The position numbers and the translations under genes are program-made. Below, in pieces: positions 1 through 7,423 of a stretch of 46,156 nt of DNA. The stretch comes from a virus. How positions within the stretch are numbered: position 1 is the first letter of the stretch; every line of letters starts with the position of its first letter. Under the pieces are notes generated by a model. It saw only the letters and a list, made by a program, of their open reading frames with translations, ran no database searches and was not told the DNA's origin. The DNA is taken from positions 1 to 46,156 of the IMG/VR virus record IMGVR_UViG_3300011013_000025. One strand, 5' to 3'.

Positions 1-260
1 ATACACACAGCCCACCCCTCCCCCCCCCTGCCCGCCGGGCGCGGCGTTGTCGGCTTGTCAAACCTCAGGTGAAAAGCTGTAAAATACAGGGGAAACCCTC
101 ACGGAAACGCCAAAACGCGGGGGGAAAAGTAAATATAAAAGGGGGACCCGGCAAAATGAAACCATTTTCCTTTTTCTTCCGAAGTTTTAAAATAGTAGTA
201 ATACACAAAATCCCTAAAAATCTAACAAAGTTCAAAAAAAAATAGGGGGCCCTGGAGGTA

Positions 261-300
261 CGGGTACCTAAATATACACCCGGGTACCTAATTATACACA
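261..300. repeat. Tandem direct repeat, two 20-base units
   Basis: Units 261-280 and 281-300 match at 18 of 20 positions. Each begins CGGGTACCTAA and ends in TATACAC. Each contains the palindrome GGTACC and an AT-rich TATAC element. The 20-base spacing is close to two helical turns, so a protein could bind both units on one face of the DNA. The function is unknown. Confidence 0.75.
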
Positions 301-308
301 CCCTTAAG

Positions 309-330
309 TAAAATAAATAAATTTATTTTA
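309..330. repeat. AT-rich inverted repeat
   Basis: Arms TAAAATAAAT (309-318) and ATTTATTTTA (321-330) are perfect reverse complements separated by two bases. It could be an operator or an easily melted site. It lacks the GC stem of a terminator. Confidence 0.6.
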
Positions 331-348
331 TATATACCTAGTATACTA

Positions 349-390
349 TGACATTAGGGTATTATATAGGGGAGTAAGGGGCTAATGTCA
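349..390. repeat. Inverted repeat with 24-base spacer
   Basis: TGACATTAG (349-357) and CTAATGTCA (382-390) are perfect reverse complements. The 24-base spacer is G-rich near its end (GGGGAGTAAGGGG). It sits just upstream of the candidate promoter, so an operator or a leader hairpin is possible. No function is proven. Confidence 0.55.
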
Positions 391-395
391 CAGTT

Positions 396-428
396 TTGGG
401 GAAAGTTATTTGTAAATTGTTACTTTTA
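396..428 (+). promoter_or_regulatory. Candidate Bacteroidota-type promoter
   Basis: A TTG at 396-398 is followed 22 bases later by TACTTTTA (421-428). This fits the Bacteroidota pattern of TTG near -33 and TAnnTTTG near -7 at 7 of 8 positions of the second box. It lies about 105 bases upstream of the first gene. The match is weak and such motifs are common by chance in AT-rich DNA. Confidence 0.25.
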
Positions 429-440
429 CATGTGAATAGT

Positions 441-455
441 ATTCCCATGGGGAAT
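441..455. repeat. Small operator-like palindrome
   Basis: ATTCCC (441-446) and GGGAAT (450-455) are reverse complements around ATG. The site is a GC-centred palindrome in AT-rich DNA between the candidate promoter and the first gene. A repressor or activator site is possible. Confidence 0.35.
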
Positions 456-534
456 AAAATTAAGTCGAAGTTAACATTAAACGCAGTAGCGCGTAGGTTT
501 TTAGTAATGAAAGCAAGGAAATTCTATAAGAGAA

Positions 535-789
535 ATGGGAAAGCAAAAATTAAGTAAGAAGGCAGCTGCAGCTAAGAAGAGGAGAGATCTGGCAGCGGCT
601 AAAACTCCCGCTAGAAGAGCTAAGAAAGCTGAAAATCAAAGAAAACGTAGAGCTGCTAAGAAAAAATATGGTGCTAGTTTCCTCAAAGGAAAAGATTACG
701 ATCATAAATCAAGGAAATTCAAATCTGTTAAGGCAAATAGAGGGAATGATGGTAAAGGCACTAAAAAAGAAGGTAAGAAAAAGAAATAA
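535..789 (+). CDS. Small, very basic lysine/alanine-rich protein
   Basis: An 84-residue protein that is almost wholly basic and has no membrane segment. Residues 1-45 are rich in K, A and R with a helical, histone-H1-like composition (KTPARRAKKAENQRKRRAAK). The middle holds a GKDYDHKSRKF segment and a conserved-looking NRGN, and the end is a lysine run. The GKDYDHK...NRGN pattern faintly recalls a degenerate HNH segment, but no complete HNH motif is present. I recall similar short basic proteins in marine phages, with no assigned job. Nucleic-acid binding, perhaps as a packaged protein, is the reasonable inference. It is the first gene of the late arm and ends two bases before the next start. 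Confidence 0.75.
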   Translation: MGKQKLSKKAAAAKKRRDLAAAKTPARRAKKAENQRKRRAAKKKYGASFLKGKDYDHKSRKFKSVKANRGNDGKGTKKEGKKKK

Positions 790-791
790 TT

Positions 792-1103
792 ATGGGTTAT
801 AAGCAAAAAGGTCAAGACATTAAATCAAGTTTCAGTGGTTTTAAAAATAAAACGTCTAAAGGCGATGGTGGGGATGAGGATAGCTGGTCGAGTTTATTTT
901 CAGAAATAAGAGATACTGCCAAGGATTGGTGGAGTAGCGGTGAACCGGCACAATTTATAAATCCTGAAATTAAAAGAACCACCAAAAAACCTGTAAAACA
1001 CAGCAACGTAGTGTACCACAAAGACACTGAGTCTAGTGTAGGGCAAACTAGCACGGGTTTCCAATCTAGTTCTGATATATTGAACAGGAAAGACAGAAAT
1101 TAA
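792..1103 (+). CDS. Hypothetical small protein, MGYKQ family
   Basis: A 103-residue hydrophilic protein with no domain I recognise. The start MGYKQKGQDIKSSFSG resembles the start of the next gene (MAYKQEGDDLKKKMSG), so the two look related at the N-terminus. An aromatic patch (KDWWSS) lies near residue 45. The rest is rich in S, K and T and probably disordered. The ATG is preceded by AATT, the start context used by many genes here. Opposite-strand ORFs in this stretch are taken as shadows. Confidence 0.7.
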   Translation: MGYKQKGQDIKSSFSGFKNKTSKGDGGDEDSWSSLFSEIRDTAKDWWSSGEPAQFINPEIKRTTKKPVKHSNVVYHKDTESSVGQTSTGFQSSSDILNRKDRN

Positions 1104-1123
1104 ACAATTAAAACTATAAAACA

Positions 1124-1402
1124 ATGGCATACAAACAAGAAGGAGACGACTTAAAGAAAAAAATGAGCGGCGTAACTGCAAAAGGCATTAGGTTGAAGGA
1201 GTTTGAAGTATCTAGCGGTAGTTCGAGCGCGAACACTAAAAAGGAACACTATATTCCATCAGACGAAGTTATCAGAAAAAATCAATACAAGCAGGAATTT
1301 TATAACAAATTTAAAGTGTCTTCTAATGATTTCCCTGATATGTTCAATAGAGAATATAATAAATCTATAGAAGGTTCTTGGAGAGTAGGGGATGAAAAAT
1401 AA
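1124..1402 (+). CDS. Hypothetical small protein, MAYKQ family
   Basis: A 92-residue charged protein. Its first 16 residues align with those of the preceding gene (YKQ[EK]G[DQ]D[LI]K). After that the two differ. This one carries a Y/F/N-rich stretch (residues 55-80) that could fold, and it lacks membrane segments. It sits 18 bases before the fibre gene in the same operon. The function is unknown. A shared N-terminal tag could mark the proteins for the same location or partner, which is speculation. Confidence 0.7.
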   Translation: MAYKQEGDDLKKKMSGVTAKGIRLKEFEVSSGSSSANTKKEHYIPSDEVIRKNQYKQEFYNKFKVSSNDFPDMFNREYNKSIEGSWRVGDEK

Positions 1403-1420
1403 CAATAGTATAAATAAGCT

Positions 1421-2944
1421 ATGGCAATAATATATACATACCCTGATTTAGGCGCTGTAGATGGTACAGAGAAGTTACTAGTATCTGATGGTAGTGATGA
1501 GAATAATAATAAAACCGTTACCACAGCTACCTATGGAGCATATATAAACGCAACTTATGGTGGTGGTGGTGGAAGCAGTATATATCAAGCTGATGGATCT
1601 ATTACAGCTAACAGGCAATTAAGTGGTTCAAGTTTATATTCTTTAACACTAACTAATTTAACCAGCTTTAACGTCGGATCACCAACCACATTCAGCGACA
1701 CAGTGCAATTAGATTCAACTGTTATAATACCTACAGGCGCTGTTAGTGGCCGCGTGTTGACAACAGATGACGCTGGTCTGGCTACATGGCAAGCTATTCC
1801 AGACTCCACTATATTAACCGTAAATGGTACAACTAATAGAGTATCAGTTACAGGTAGTGGTGGACCAAATCCAGTTATAGACATAGACAGTGGTTATGTA
1901 GGTCAAGCTTCTATAACAACTCTAGGAACTATTGCCACTGGAACTTGGAACGGCACTGCTATAACAGAACTTTACGGTGGGACGGGGCAAACTGGTTACA
2001 CCGCTGGAGACTTGTTGTATTCAGATAGTTTAAATAGTTTAGGTAAATTAAGTGTAGGTGCGGCCGATAAGGTGTTAGTCGGTGGAACTTTACCATCGTG
2101 GGGTAATATAAACAATAGTCACTGGAGCGGAACTGCTTTAAGCGCTACTAATGGTGGAACAGGGCAAGCTGGTGGTTATACTGTTGGAGATATTCTTTAT
2201 GCCAGCGGCACAACTGCATTATCTAAGCTATCAGCAGGATCTACAGTTGGTCATGTGTTAACGTCTAACGGAGCTGGTGTAGCACCCTCGTATCAAGCGG
2301 CGGGTGGTGGTAGCACTGTAACGTCTGTCACTGGAACCGCGCCAGTTGTTTCTTCAGGTGGCACAACGCCAGCGATATCAATGGCTCAAGCAAACTCCAC
2401 AACAGATGGTTATTTAAGAAGCACAGATTGGGTTACATTTGATTATAAAAACACAGGTTTATTTGCTCAAACTGCTGACAGTGCTACAGTAACCGGTGTC
2501 ACTGAAACATCTATAGTTGGATCAGGAGTTGGATCGTTAACTGTGCCAGCAAATGGCTTTGATGTTGGTGATTCTTTCAAAGCTAAGATAGGTGGTATAA
2601 TGGACGGGACAACTAATGATATAACGGTTAATATGTATTCTGGAGCTGTTCTATTAGCAACAACTGGGAGTTTTGCGTTAACTGCAACAATTAGCAATGG
2701 TTGGGAGTTAGAACTAGATTTTACAATAAGAACCGTAGGTGCGTCTGGCAGTGTAGCAACAAATGGCAACTTTGCTTATACTAAGAGTACAGATAAGAAA
2801 GTTCAAGGATATTGCTTCCAGGACACACAGACAATAGATACAACCGTTTCAAATACTTTAGATATAAAAGTAGTTTGGGGACAAACTGGAACCGATATAA
2901 CATCTTCAAACTTTACATTACACAGAATATTTAAACTACCTTAA
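1421..2944 (+). CDS. Repeat-bearing tail fibre or appendage protein
   Basis: A 507-residue protein rich in G, T, S and V, typical of trimeric fibre shafts. Two copies of a phage fibre repeat are visible: residues about 176-229 (GTWNGTAI...LYGGTGQTGYTAGDLLY...LGKLS) and about 236-290 (NGGTGQAGGYTVGDILYA...LSKLS). This GGTG-x-Y-TxGDLLY repeat is known from many tail fibre proteins. Residues 46-51 are a glycine run. The C-terminal ~150 residues look like a beta-rich globular head, probably the receptor-binding or trimerising end. The N-terminus MAIIYTYPDL...VDGTEKLLVSDG is a probable virion-attachment segment. Host adhesion is inferred from the family. Confidence 0.85.
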   Translation: MAIIYTYPDLGAVDGTEKLLVSDGSDENNNKTVTTATYGAYINATYGGGGGSSIYQADGSITANRQLSGSSLYSLTLTNLTSFNVGSPTTFSDTVQLDSTVIIPTGAVSGRVLTTDDAGLATWQAIPDSTILTVNGTTNRVSVTGSGGPNPVIDIDSGYVGQASITTLGTIATGTWNGTAITELYGGTGQTGYTAGDLLYSDSLNSLGKLSVGAADKVLVGGTLPSWGNINNSHWSGTALSATNGGTGQAGGYTVGDILYASGTTALSKLSAGSTVGHVLTSNGAGVAPSYQAAGGGSTVTSVTGTAPVVSSGGTTPAISMAQANSTTDGYLRSTDWVTFDYKNTGLFAQTADSATVTGVTETSIVGSGVGSLTVPANGFDVGDSFKAKIGGIMDGTTNDITVNMYSGAVLLATTGSFALTATISNGWELELDFTIRTVGASGSVATNGNFAYTKSTDKKVQGYCFQDTQTIDTTVSNTLDIKVVWGQTGTDITSSNFTLHRIFKLP

Positions 2945-3014
2945 TTAAAATATTAAACCACAAGTAGTGGTAACCAACCGAAAGGTGAACCAATAAAACA
3001 TAAAACCAAATACT

Positions 3015-3305
3015 ATGACGTTTTATTTAAAGACTAAATCGTGGAGTAGTCAACCACAATTAAGCGAAAGAACCATTAACCTATGGAAACACTTAGCAGA
3101 TAAAGCTAACTGGAGAATAGTGCAATTACCAAATGGATTCTATCAAACCGAATACGAAGACATCGATAACGAAGGAAAGTGGATCGATGTTACCAGAAGG
3201 GAAACAATGGATGGAGCAGAAGCTGCAATTGATGGATCAGTTGAGCATTATGCTAAGAAAGTTGAATTCTCAGATGGACCAAAAGTAGTAAAGACTTTTA
3301 AATAA
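3015..3305 (+). CDS. Conserved hypothetical phage protein
   Basis: A 96-residue soluble protein with a compact, foldable composition. It has a W-rich N-terminal half (KSWSSQP...NLWKHLADKANWRIVQLPNGFYQTE) and an acidic C-terminal half that includes TRRETMDGAEAAIDGS. There is no signal peptide or membrane segment. I think similar proteins occur in other marine phages but can name no function. It lies between the fibre gene and groEL. The 70-base gap before it has only a weak 5-bp hairpin (2957-2971). Confidence 0.7.
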   Translation: MTFYLKTKSWSSQPQLSERTINLWKHLADKANWRIVQLPNGFYQTEYEDIDNEGKWIDVTRRETMDGAEAAIDGSVEHYAKKVEFSDGPKVVKTFK

Positions 3306-3328
3306 GTAAATCAATTAAATTTAATTAA

Positions 3329-4885
3329 ATGCAAAACGAGATGATTGTCAAGCATTTGAACTTCGGTTCAGATGCTCAAGACAAAGTATTCAATGGAATA
3401 CAAAAACTCACAAAAGCTGTTAGTTCCACTTTAGGTGCTAGCGGTAAATGTGTGATACTAGAAGATAGCACCGGTAATCCAGTTATAACCAAAGATGGTG
3501 TAACTGTAGCCGACTCAGTGATATTACTGGATCCAGTTGAAAATATGGGATCCAAACTATTAAAAGAAGCAGCTAGGAAAACTGTACGTGAAGCTGGTGA
3601 TGGAACAACAACCGCAACTGTATTAGCTTACGCTATATTAGAAGAAGCATATAAGTATTTAGATGAACATGGATCTAGGTCATTAAAAGATGGGATAAAT
3701 AGTGGTGTTGATAAAGTTATAAGTTATTTAGATAAAAACTCATCAGATGTGCGTGGAGATGTTATTAAGCAAGTTGCTACTATATCTGCAAACAACGATA
3801 AAGAACTAGGAGAAGTAATAAGTGAAGCCTTTAAGAATGTAGATGAGACTGGTGTTGTTATAATGGAAACTCATGAATTACCAGAGACAACAGTGGAAAA
3901 TATAGAAGGTATACAATACGATGTTGGTTTGAAGAATCAACACTTTGTCACAAATAAGGACAAAGGTACGGCTGAACTTGACAATCCTTTAATCTTGATC
4001 ATAGAGAACAAGGTTGAAAACATTAGAAAGATTCAAGGTGTACTGGAATATGTCATTAAGAATGGCAAGTCTTTATTGATTATAGCCGATGTAGAACCAC
4101 AGGTTACCACAGCTTTAGCGATGAATAAAGTTAAAGGTAATATAAAGGTTAATGTTATAGATGCACCTATATACGGTGTAAATAAGAAGACTAAACTAAT
4201 GGATTTAGCTATGTTAACCGGAGCTACTTTAATCAATGAAGAGTTAGGTGATGATATAGATCTTATACAGCCAGAACAATTAGGTGGTTGCCTTAGATCA
4301 ATTACATCGGCAAATGAGACTATCTTACAAGTGGAGAATATACCTGATGCAGCTAAAGAGATTATTGAGAAACTAAAAAAAGATATTTTAAAAGAGAAGA
4401 ACCCTAATAAAGTCATTAGACTAGAGAAGAGGTTAGCTATGCTGTCTGCTAAAGTTGCAATAGTAAAAGTAGGGGCTAATTCAGAAGTTGAATTAAAAGA
4501 GAAGAGAGATAGAGTTGAAGATGCTATTTGTGCTACAAAAGCCGCGATTAAAGAAGGGATTGTTCCAGGAGGTGGAATAGCTCTTTTAAATGCTTCGCAA
4601 ACAATTAAACCTAAATCTGTAGGTGAAGAGATATTGTTAGAGGCAATTAAAGCACCTTACAAAACCATCCTTGATAACGCTGGTATAGAGACTGATGAAG
4701 TCGCTGGTAAAGGAAAAGGTTTAAACGTGGTTACAGGAAAAGTAGTTAATATGGTGAAATCGGGGATTATAGACCCGATACTAGTTACTAAGAGTGCTTT
4801 AAGAAACGCGGCTTCCGTGGCAACTACGATTTTATCAACTGATTGTGTAATTAATAATCTTAGAGTTGATGAAAGCAATAGGTAA
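3329..4885 (+). CDS. groEL: Phage-encoded chaperonin GroEL
   Basis: A full-length 60-kDa chaperonin of 518 residues, against about 548 in E. coli. It folds client proteins in an ATP-driven double ring with GroES. ATP-site motifs are intact: VITKDG with Asp56, AGDGTTTATVLA with Asp91, and the hydrolysis aspartate at 398 in DRVEDAICATKAA, followed by VPGGGIALL. The apical domain spans about residues 195-380. By eye, several E. coli client- and GroES-binding positions differ: His205 for Y203, Gln236 for L234, Thr260 for L259, Ala264 for V263 and Met265 for V264; Phe206 and Leu239 are kept. The Gly-Gly-Met tail is missing. It overlaps groES by 17 bases, as one operon. Likely clients are phage virion proteins, which is inference. 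Confidence 0.97.
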   Translation: MQNEMIVKHLNFGSDAQDKVFNGIQKLTKAVSSTLGASGKCVILEDSTGNPVITKDGVTVADSVILLDPVENMGSKLLKEAARKTVREAGDGTTTATVLAYAILEEAYKYLDEHGSRSLKDGINSGVDKVISYLDKNSSDVRGDVIKQVATISANNDKELGEVISEAFKNVDETGVVIMETHELPETTVENIEGIQYDVGLKNQHFVTNKDKGTAELDNPLILIIENKVENIRKIQGVLEYVIKNGKSLLIIADVEPQVTTALAMNKVKGNIKVNVIDAPIYGVNKKTKLMDLAMLTGATLINEELGDDIDLIQPEQLGGCLRSITSANETILQVENIPDAAKEIIEKLKKDILKEKNPNKVIRLEKRLAMLSAKVAIVKVGANSEVELKEKRDRVEDAICATKAAIKEGIVPGGGIALLNASQTIKPKSVGEEILLEAIKAPYKTILDNAGIETDEVAGKGKGLNVVTGKVVNMVKSGIIDPILVTKSALRNAASVATTILSTDCVINNLRVDESNR

Positions 4886-5129
4886 GAATATAGTTATAGA
4901 AGCTATAAAGGAAACAGGTACAACAACAAAGGGAGGTTTGATGTTGGCCGAAACACATAGAGAAGATATAAGATACCGTAAAGGTAAGGTTATACAAACA
5001 GGTACTGATGTAGTTGGCGTAGGTAATGAAGATGATATATATTATGATCGACACGCTGGCTTTAAAATAGAAATAGAAAACAAAACATACACTGTGATAA
5101 AAGAGCACGATGTAGTAATAGTCATTTAA
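4869..5129 (+). CDS. groES: Phage-encoded co-chaperonin GroES
   Basis: An 86-residue GroES-type lid protein. It should form a seven-membered cap on the GroEL ring. The mobile loop is readable: a T-rich stretch (ETGTTTKGG) followed by LML, which replaces the usual hydrophobic IVL contact. The fold continues through RKGKVIQTG and a C-terminal strand HDVVIVI. It is slightly shorter than E. coli GroES (97 residues). I chose the ATG at 4869 over a TTG one codon upstream. It overlaps the end of groEL by 17 bases, which suggests translational coupling. The gene order is groEL then groES, the reverse of the common bacterial groES-groEL order. Confidence 0.93.
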   Translation: MKAIGKNIVIEAIKETGTTTKGGLMLAETHREDIRYRKGKVIQTGTDVVGVGNEDDIYYDRHAGFKIEIENKTYTVIKEHDVVIVI

Positions 5130-5141
5130 AAAAAACAAATT

Positions 5142-5837
5142 ATGGGTACATATTCAAATCCTGGAGGTCCAAGCGGGATGCTACCGGATGATAGTAAAAA
5201 AGAAGAAAAGACCACTACTGATCCAGGTCAGCTAGGATATCACGAGAATAGTCACAAAGGTATAAAAAATTTAACTACTGCTGTAAATAATAGTAGTCCA
5301 GGTAATGGTCCAATGAAAAATTCAACCGCTGGTACTTACAACTTTAGTTCGGGTTTTAGTTTAGGTGGTAGCAAAAGTGGTGATTTCGCGAACAAACACA
5401 TTTCTGGATTAAAATCATCTATATCTGACGTTAGTAAACCTACGGGGTATATTACTGAATCAGGAAAAATGGGTGGTATAACTAAGCAAGAATATAAAGA
5501 CGCTAAAGGCGTAGTTAAACTAACTTCCAAAGAAGAATACGCTAAGAAAAAAGAAGGAGTACCAACAGGTAGTTACGTTATGAGAGCAGGTGGAGCTACT
5601 GCTGGGGAAGATGAAAGATTAAGCACTAAAGAAAATAGACAAGATCTTAGATCACGAAAACAAACTGATAGGAGAGCTGAAAAAAGATTAAAATCTGCAA
5701 CTAAAGCATCAGAAAAAAGAAACAAACCTACTAGAGAAGACAGAAAAGAAGCTAAGTGGAAGAAAAAAGAACAAAAAGGTTTAAAGCAAGCAATGGCTAG
5801 ACAAGCGAGAAAAGAAGGTCCCAAAAGCACCAAATAG
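5142..5837 (+). CDS. Hypothetical protein, disordered with basic C-terminus
   Basis: A 231-residue protein with two parts. Residues 1-140 are rich in G, S, T and N and likely disordered (starting MGTYSNPGGPSGML). Residues 140-231 are packed with K, R and E, including TDRRAEKRLKSATKASEKRNK, and probably form long charged helices. There are no cysteines and no membrane segment. The MGTY start is shared with the ejection-type protein at 30299. With its neighbours at 535 and 5875 it makes three lysine-rich proteins in this arm. A nucleic-acid-binding or virion-filling role is possible but not shown. Confidence 0.7.
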   Translation: MGTYSNPGGPSGMLPDDSKKEEKTTTDPGQLGYHENSHKGIKNLTTAVNNSSPGNGPMKNSTAGTYNFSSGFSLGGSKSGDFANKHISGLKSSISDVSKPTGYITESGKMGGITKQEYKDAKGVVKLTSKEEYAKKKEGVPTGSYVMRAGGATAGEDERLSTKENRQDLRSRKQTDRRAEKRLKSATKASEKRNKPTREDRKEAKWKKKEQKGLKQAMARQARKEGPKSTK

Positions 5838-5874
5838 ATCTTGGGGAATGGGATAATAATTAAAAAAATAAAAA

Positions 5875-6471
5875 ATGAGAGATTTTAAAATAAATAAAAA
5901 CAAGAACAAAGATAGACAACCTGACTCTGGTAATAGACCACCTGACTCTAGTTTGTTAGAAAGAGCTGGTACAATTCTTAGAAAACTACAACCAACTCCA
6001 AAAGGTATGATGCGAATGGAAAAAAGTGTAAAACCTTTGAGACGTATGCCTAGTATTAGGGAAATAAAAGAAAACACTCCAACTCCAGTGAAAACAATAG
6101 ACGCTAAACCTATTGAAGTAAATACACCCACTCGTAGTGTTCAAAATATTTCTGTTAACGAAGCAATGAAGACTGGTTCTAACATGAATAAGTCCGTTCA
6201 GCCAAACATGTCTAAGCAAGAAATAAAAGAAGAGAAGAAGTATTTAAAACAAAGTGAAAAAGGTACTTGGGATAAAAACGTAGCAAAAGACTGGAAAAAC
6301 AAAAAAGTAAAACAAGCTAAAAAAGAGTTTAAAAGTAAATATGGTTTTGGGAAAGGTAAAGCAATAGTAAACGGTGAAACGTCTCAAATGAGAGCTGCTG
6401 GAGTAGACCCTAAAGACTCTTCTAAAATAGTGAGTGATCTTGACAATGCTATTAATAGAAGAGGATATTAA
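5875..6471 (+). CDS. Hypothetical basic protein
   Basis: A 198-residue lysine-rich protein without membrane segments. Residues 1-60 contain a repeated PDS motif (QPDSGNRPPDSS) and a run of basic residues. Residues 60-110 are proline/threonine rich. Residues 110-165 are a likely charged helix (KQEIKEEKKYLKQSEKGTW). The C-terminal part (GETSQMRAAGVDPKDSSKIVSDLDNAINRRGY) looks more ordered. The stop overlaps the next start by one base (TAATG), so the two are probably coupled. I do not recognise the family. Confidence 0.7.
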   Translation: MRDFKINKNKNKDRQPDSGNRPPDSSLLERAGTILRKLQPTPKGMMRMEKSVKPLRRMPSIREIKENTPTPVKTIDAKPIEVNTPTRSVQNISVNEAMKTGSNMNKSVQPNMSKQEIKEEKKYLKQSEKGTWDKNVAKDWKNKKVKQAKKEFKSKYGFGKGKAIVNGETSQMRAAGVDPKDSSKIVSDLDNAINRRGY

Positions 6472-6923
6472 TGAGAAAATTAACCTCATCTGATCTAAAA
6501 GAGTTAAATCTATTAAAACATTACAGAATTATACGTAAATGGGCGTGTAAAACGTGTAATCTTAATGATGCGGATTTAGAGCTTTTAATATATTTAGATG
6601 CGATAGATCTTTTTACAAAACAAGATTTTAAAACCGGTACTTATTCTTACAGTTGGGACAACAGACGCTGGAACAAATTATTGAAGAAAGGTTGGATAGT
6701 AGTTTGGCGAAAGCGAAACAGGACAACACAGAAATATCATATATATAAAGTTTCCTTCAAGTGTAAACAGCTAATAAGTAGAATGTACCGTATAATGCTA
6801 GGGGAAGAGGAAATACCTACTTCATCTAGCAATAAAATAATGAATAGAGTTAGTTACTCAGACAAAGTACTTGCTAAGTCTATAGAAAACGTTAATAAAG
6901 ATAAAATAATAAATTATGGCTAG
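6471..6923 (+). CDS. Winged-helix-like protein
   Basis: A 150-residue protein whose pattern suggests a MarR-like winged helix-turn-helix: helix (LKHYRIIRKWACKTCN), a second helix with LNDADLELLIYLD, a candidate recognition region YSWDNRRWNKLLKKGWI, then a basic wing (VVWRKRNRTTQKYHIYKVS). The helix KCKQLISRMYRIMLGEEEIP follows. The DADLELLIYL...GWI layout is one I associate with small regulators in marine phages. It may bind DNA and control late genes, or act during packaging; both are inferences. It starts inside the stop of the previous gene (TAATG). Confidence 0.6.
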   Translation: MRKLTSSDLKELNLLKHYRIIRKWACKTCNLNDADLELLIYLDAIDLFTKQDFKTGTYSYSWDNRRWNKLLKKGWIVVWRKRNRTTQKYHIYKVSFKCKQLISRMYRIMLGEEEIPTSSSNKIMNRVSYSDKVLAKSIENVNKDKIINYG

Positions 6924-7110
6924 TATAGATATGATGCATCAGATACCGACTAATATAACACCTGATAAGGATTCTTTGGCTAAAATGACTATTCCTAATG
7001 GGTTAGCTCAAGAGGGAGTTCTACCGATGGATGATGTTGCGAAAGATCAATTAAAAGGAAAAATAACTGAACAAGTTACCAACGAAATGTTAAACAATCA
7101 AATTACATAA
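6916..7110 (+). CDS. Small hypothetical protein
   Basis: A 64-residue protein starting MASIDMMHQIPTNITPDKDS, with helix-forming C-terminal residues (KDQLKGKITEQVTNEMLNNQ). No known domain and no membrane segment. It overlaps the preceding gene by 8 bases, so it is probably translated by coupling. Confidence 0.6.
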   Translation: MASIDMMHQIPTNITPDKDSLAKMTIPNGLAQEGVLPMDDVAKDQLKGKITEQVTNEMLNNQIT

Positions 7111-7112
7111 TT

Positions 7113-7268
7113 ATGCCAAGTTACGGAGAAAAACAGAAACCCGCCGGGGTTAAGAAAGCTGACATGCCTAAGTGCAGTACAGTAAAATCTATGAGAAGAG
7201 AAGTTAAAGGATTTAAAATAGTTTCACCTGAATACAAAGGTAACGCTGTACTAAACGCTAATAAGTAA
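7113..7268 (+). CDS. Small basic hypothetical protein
   Basis: A 51-residue ORF: ATG at 7113 preceded by TAATT, stop TAA at 7266-7268. The protein is basic (MPSYGEKQKPAGVKKADMPK at the start) and holds one cysteine. It fills the space between two genes exactly and its stop overlaps the next start (TAATG), which supports it being real. The function is unknown. Confidence 0.65.
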   Translation: MPSYGEKQKPAGVKKADMPKCSTVKSMRREVKGFKIVSPEYKGNAVLNANK

Positions 7269-7423
7269 TGTGGACTTTAGCTGATCTGAAGTTATATTCT
7301 TTGAATGTGACAGCATTTACTTTATCTTTAGCGGACATAGGGGATTTACTACGTATTATCCTTTTACTATCAGCTATAGGTTATACTATTTGGAAATGCA
7401 AAAGAAAGAAAAATGATGATTGA
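7268..7423 (+). CDS. Small single-span membrane protein
   Basis: A 51-residue ORF in the lysis cassette. Residues about 22-43 form one hydrophobic span (IGDLLRIILLLSAIGYTIW), followed by a basic end (KCKRKKNDD) that should stay in the cytoplasm. It starts at a TAATG overlap and overlaps the lysis enzyme by 11 bases. Position and layout suggest a holin, antiholin or other lysis accessory, but no family was recognised. Confidence 0.65.
   Translation: MWTLADLKLYSLNVTAFTLSLADIGDLLRIILLLSAIGYTIWKCKRKKNDD

Larger units (their letters stand above)
1..534. other. Leading non-coding region
   Basis: I see no convincing gene in this stretch. The first 60 bases are C-rich with runs of up to nine C. Further GC patches lie near 115-125, 143-152 and 244-253, in a background that is otherwise strongly AT-rich. 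The right half holds a tandem 20-base repeat, an AT palindrome and two further inverted repeats, listed separately. Because all genes to the right read away from it, it may carry the promoter or operators for the late arm, and possibly a packaging or origin site; that role is inferred. The extreme left could also be low-quality contig-end sequence. Confidence 0.6.

Noticed and set aside
65-301. Minus-strand ORF of 78 residues in the leading region
   Set aside because: Its composition is odd (P, F, R rich, no domain), it starts inside the tandem repeat, and it covers GC-run sequence. I treat it as chance.
2957-2971. Hairpin ACCAC-AAGTA-GTGGT after the fibre gene
   Set aside because: A 5-bp stem without a T run is too weak to call a terminator.
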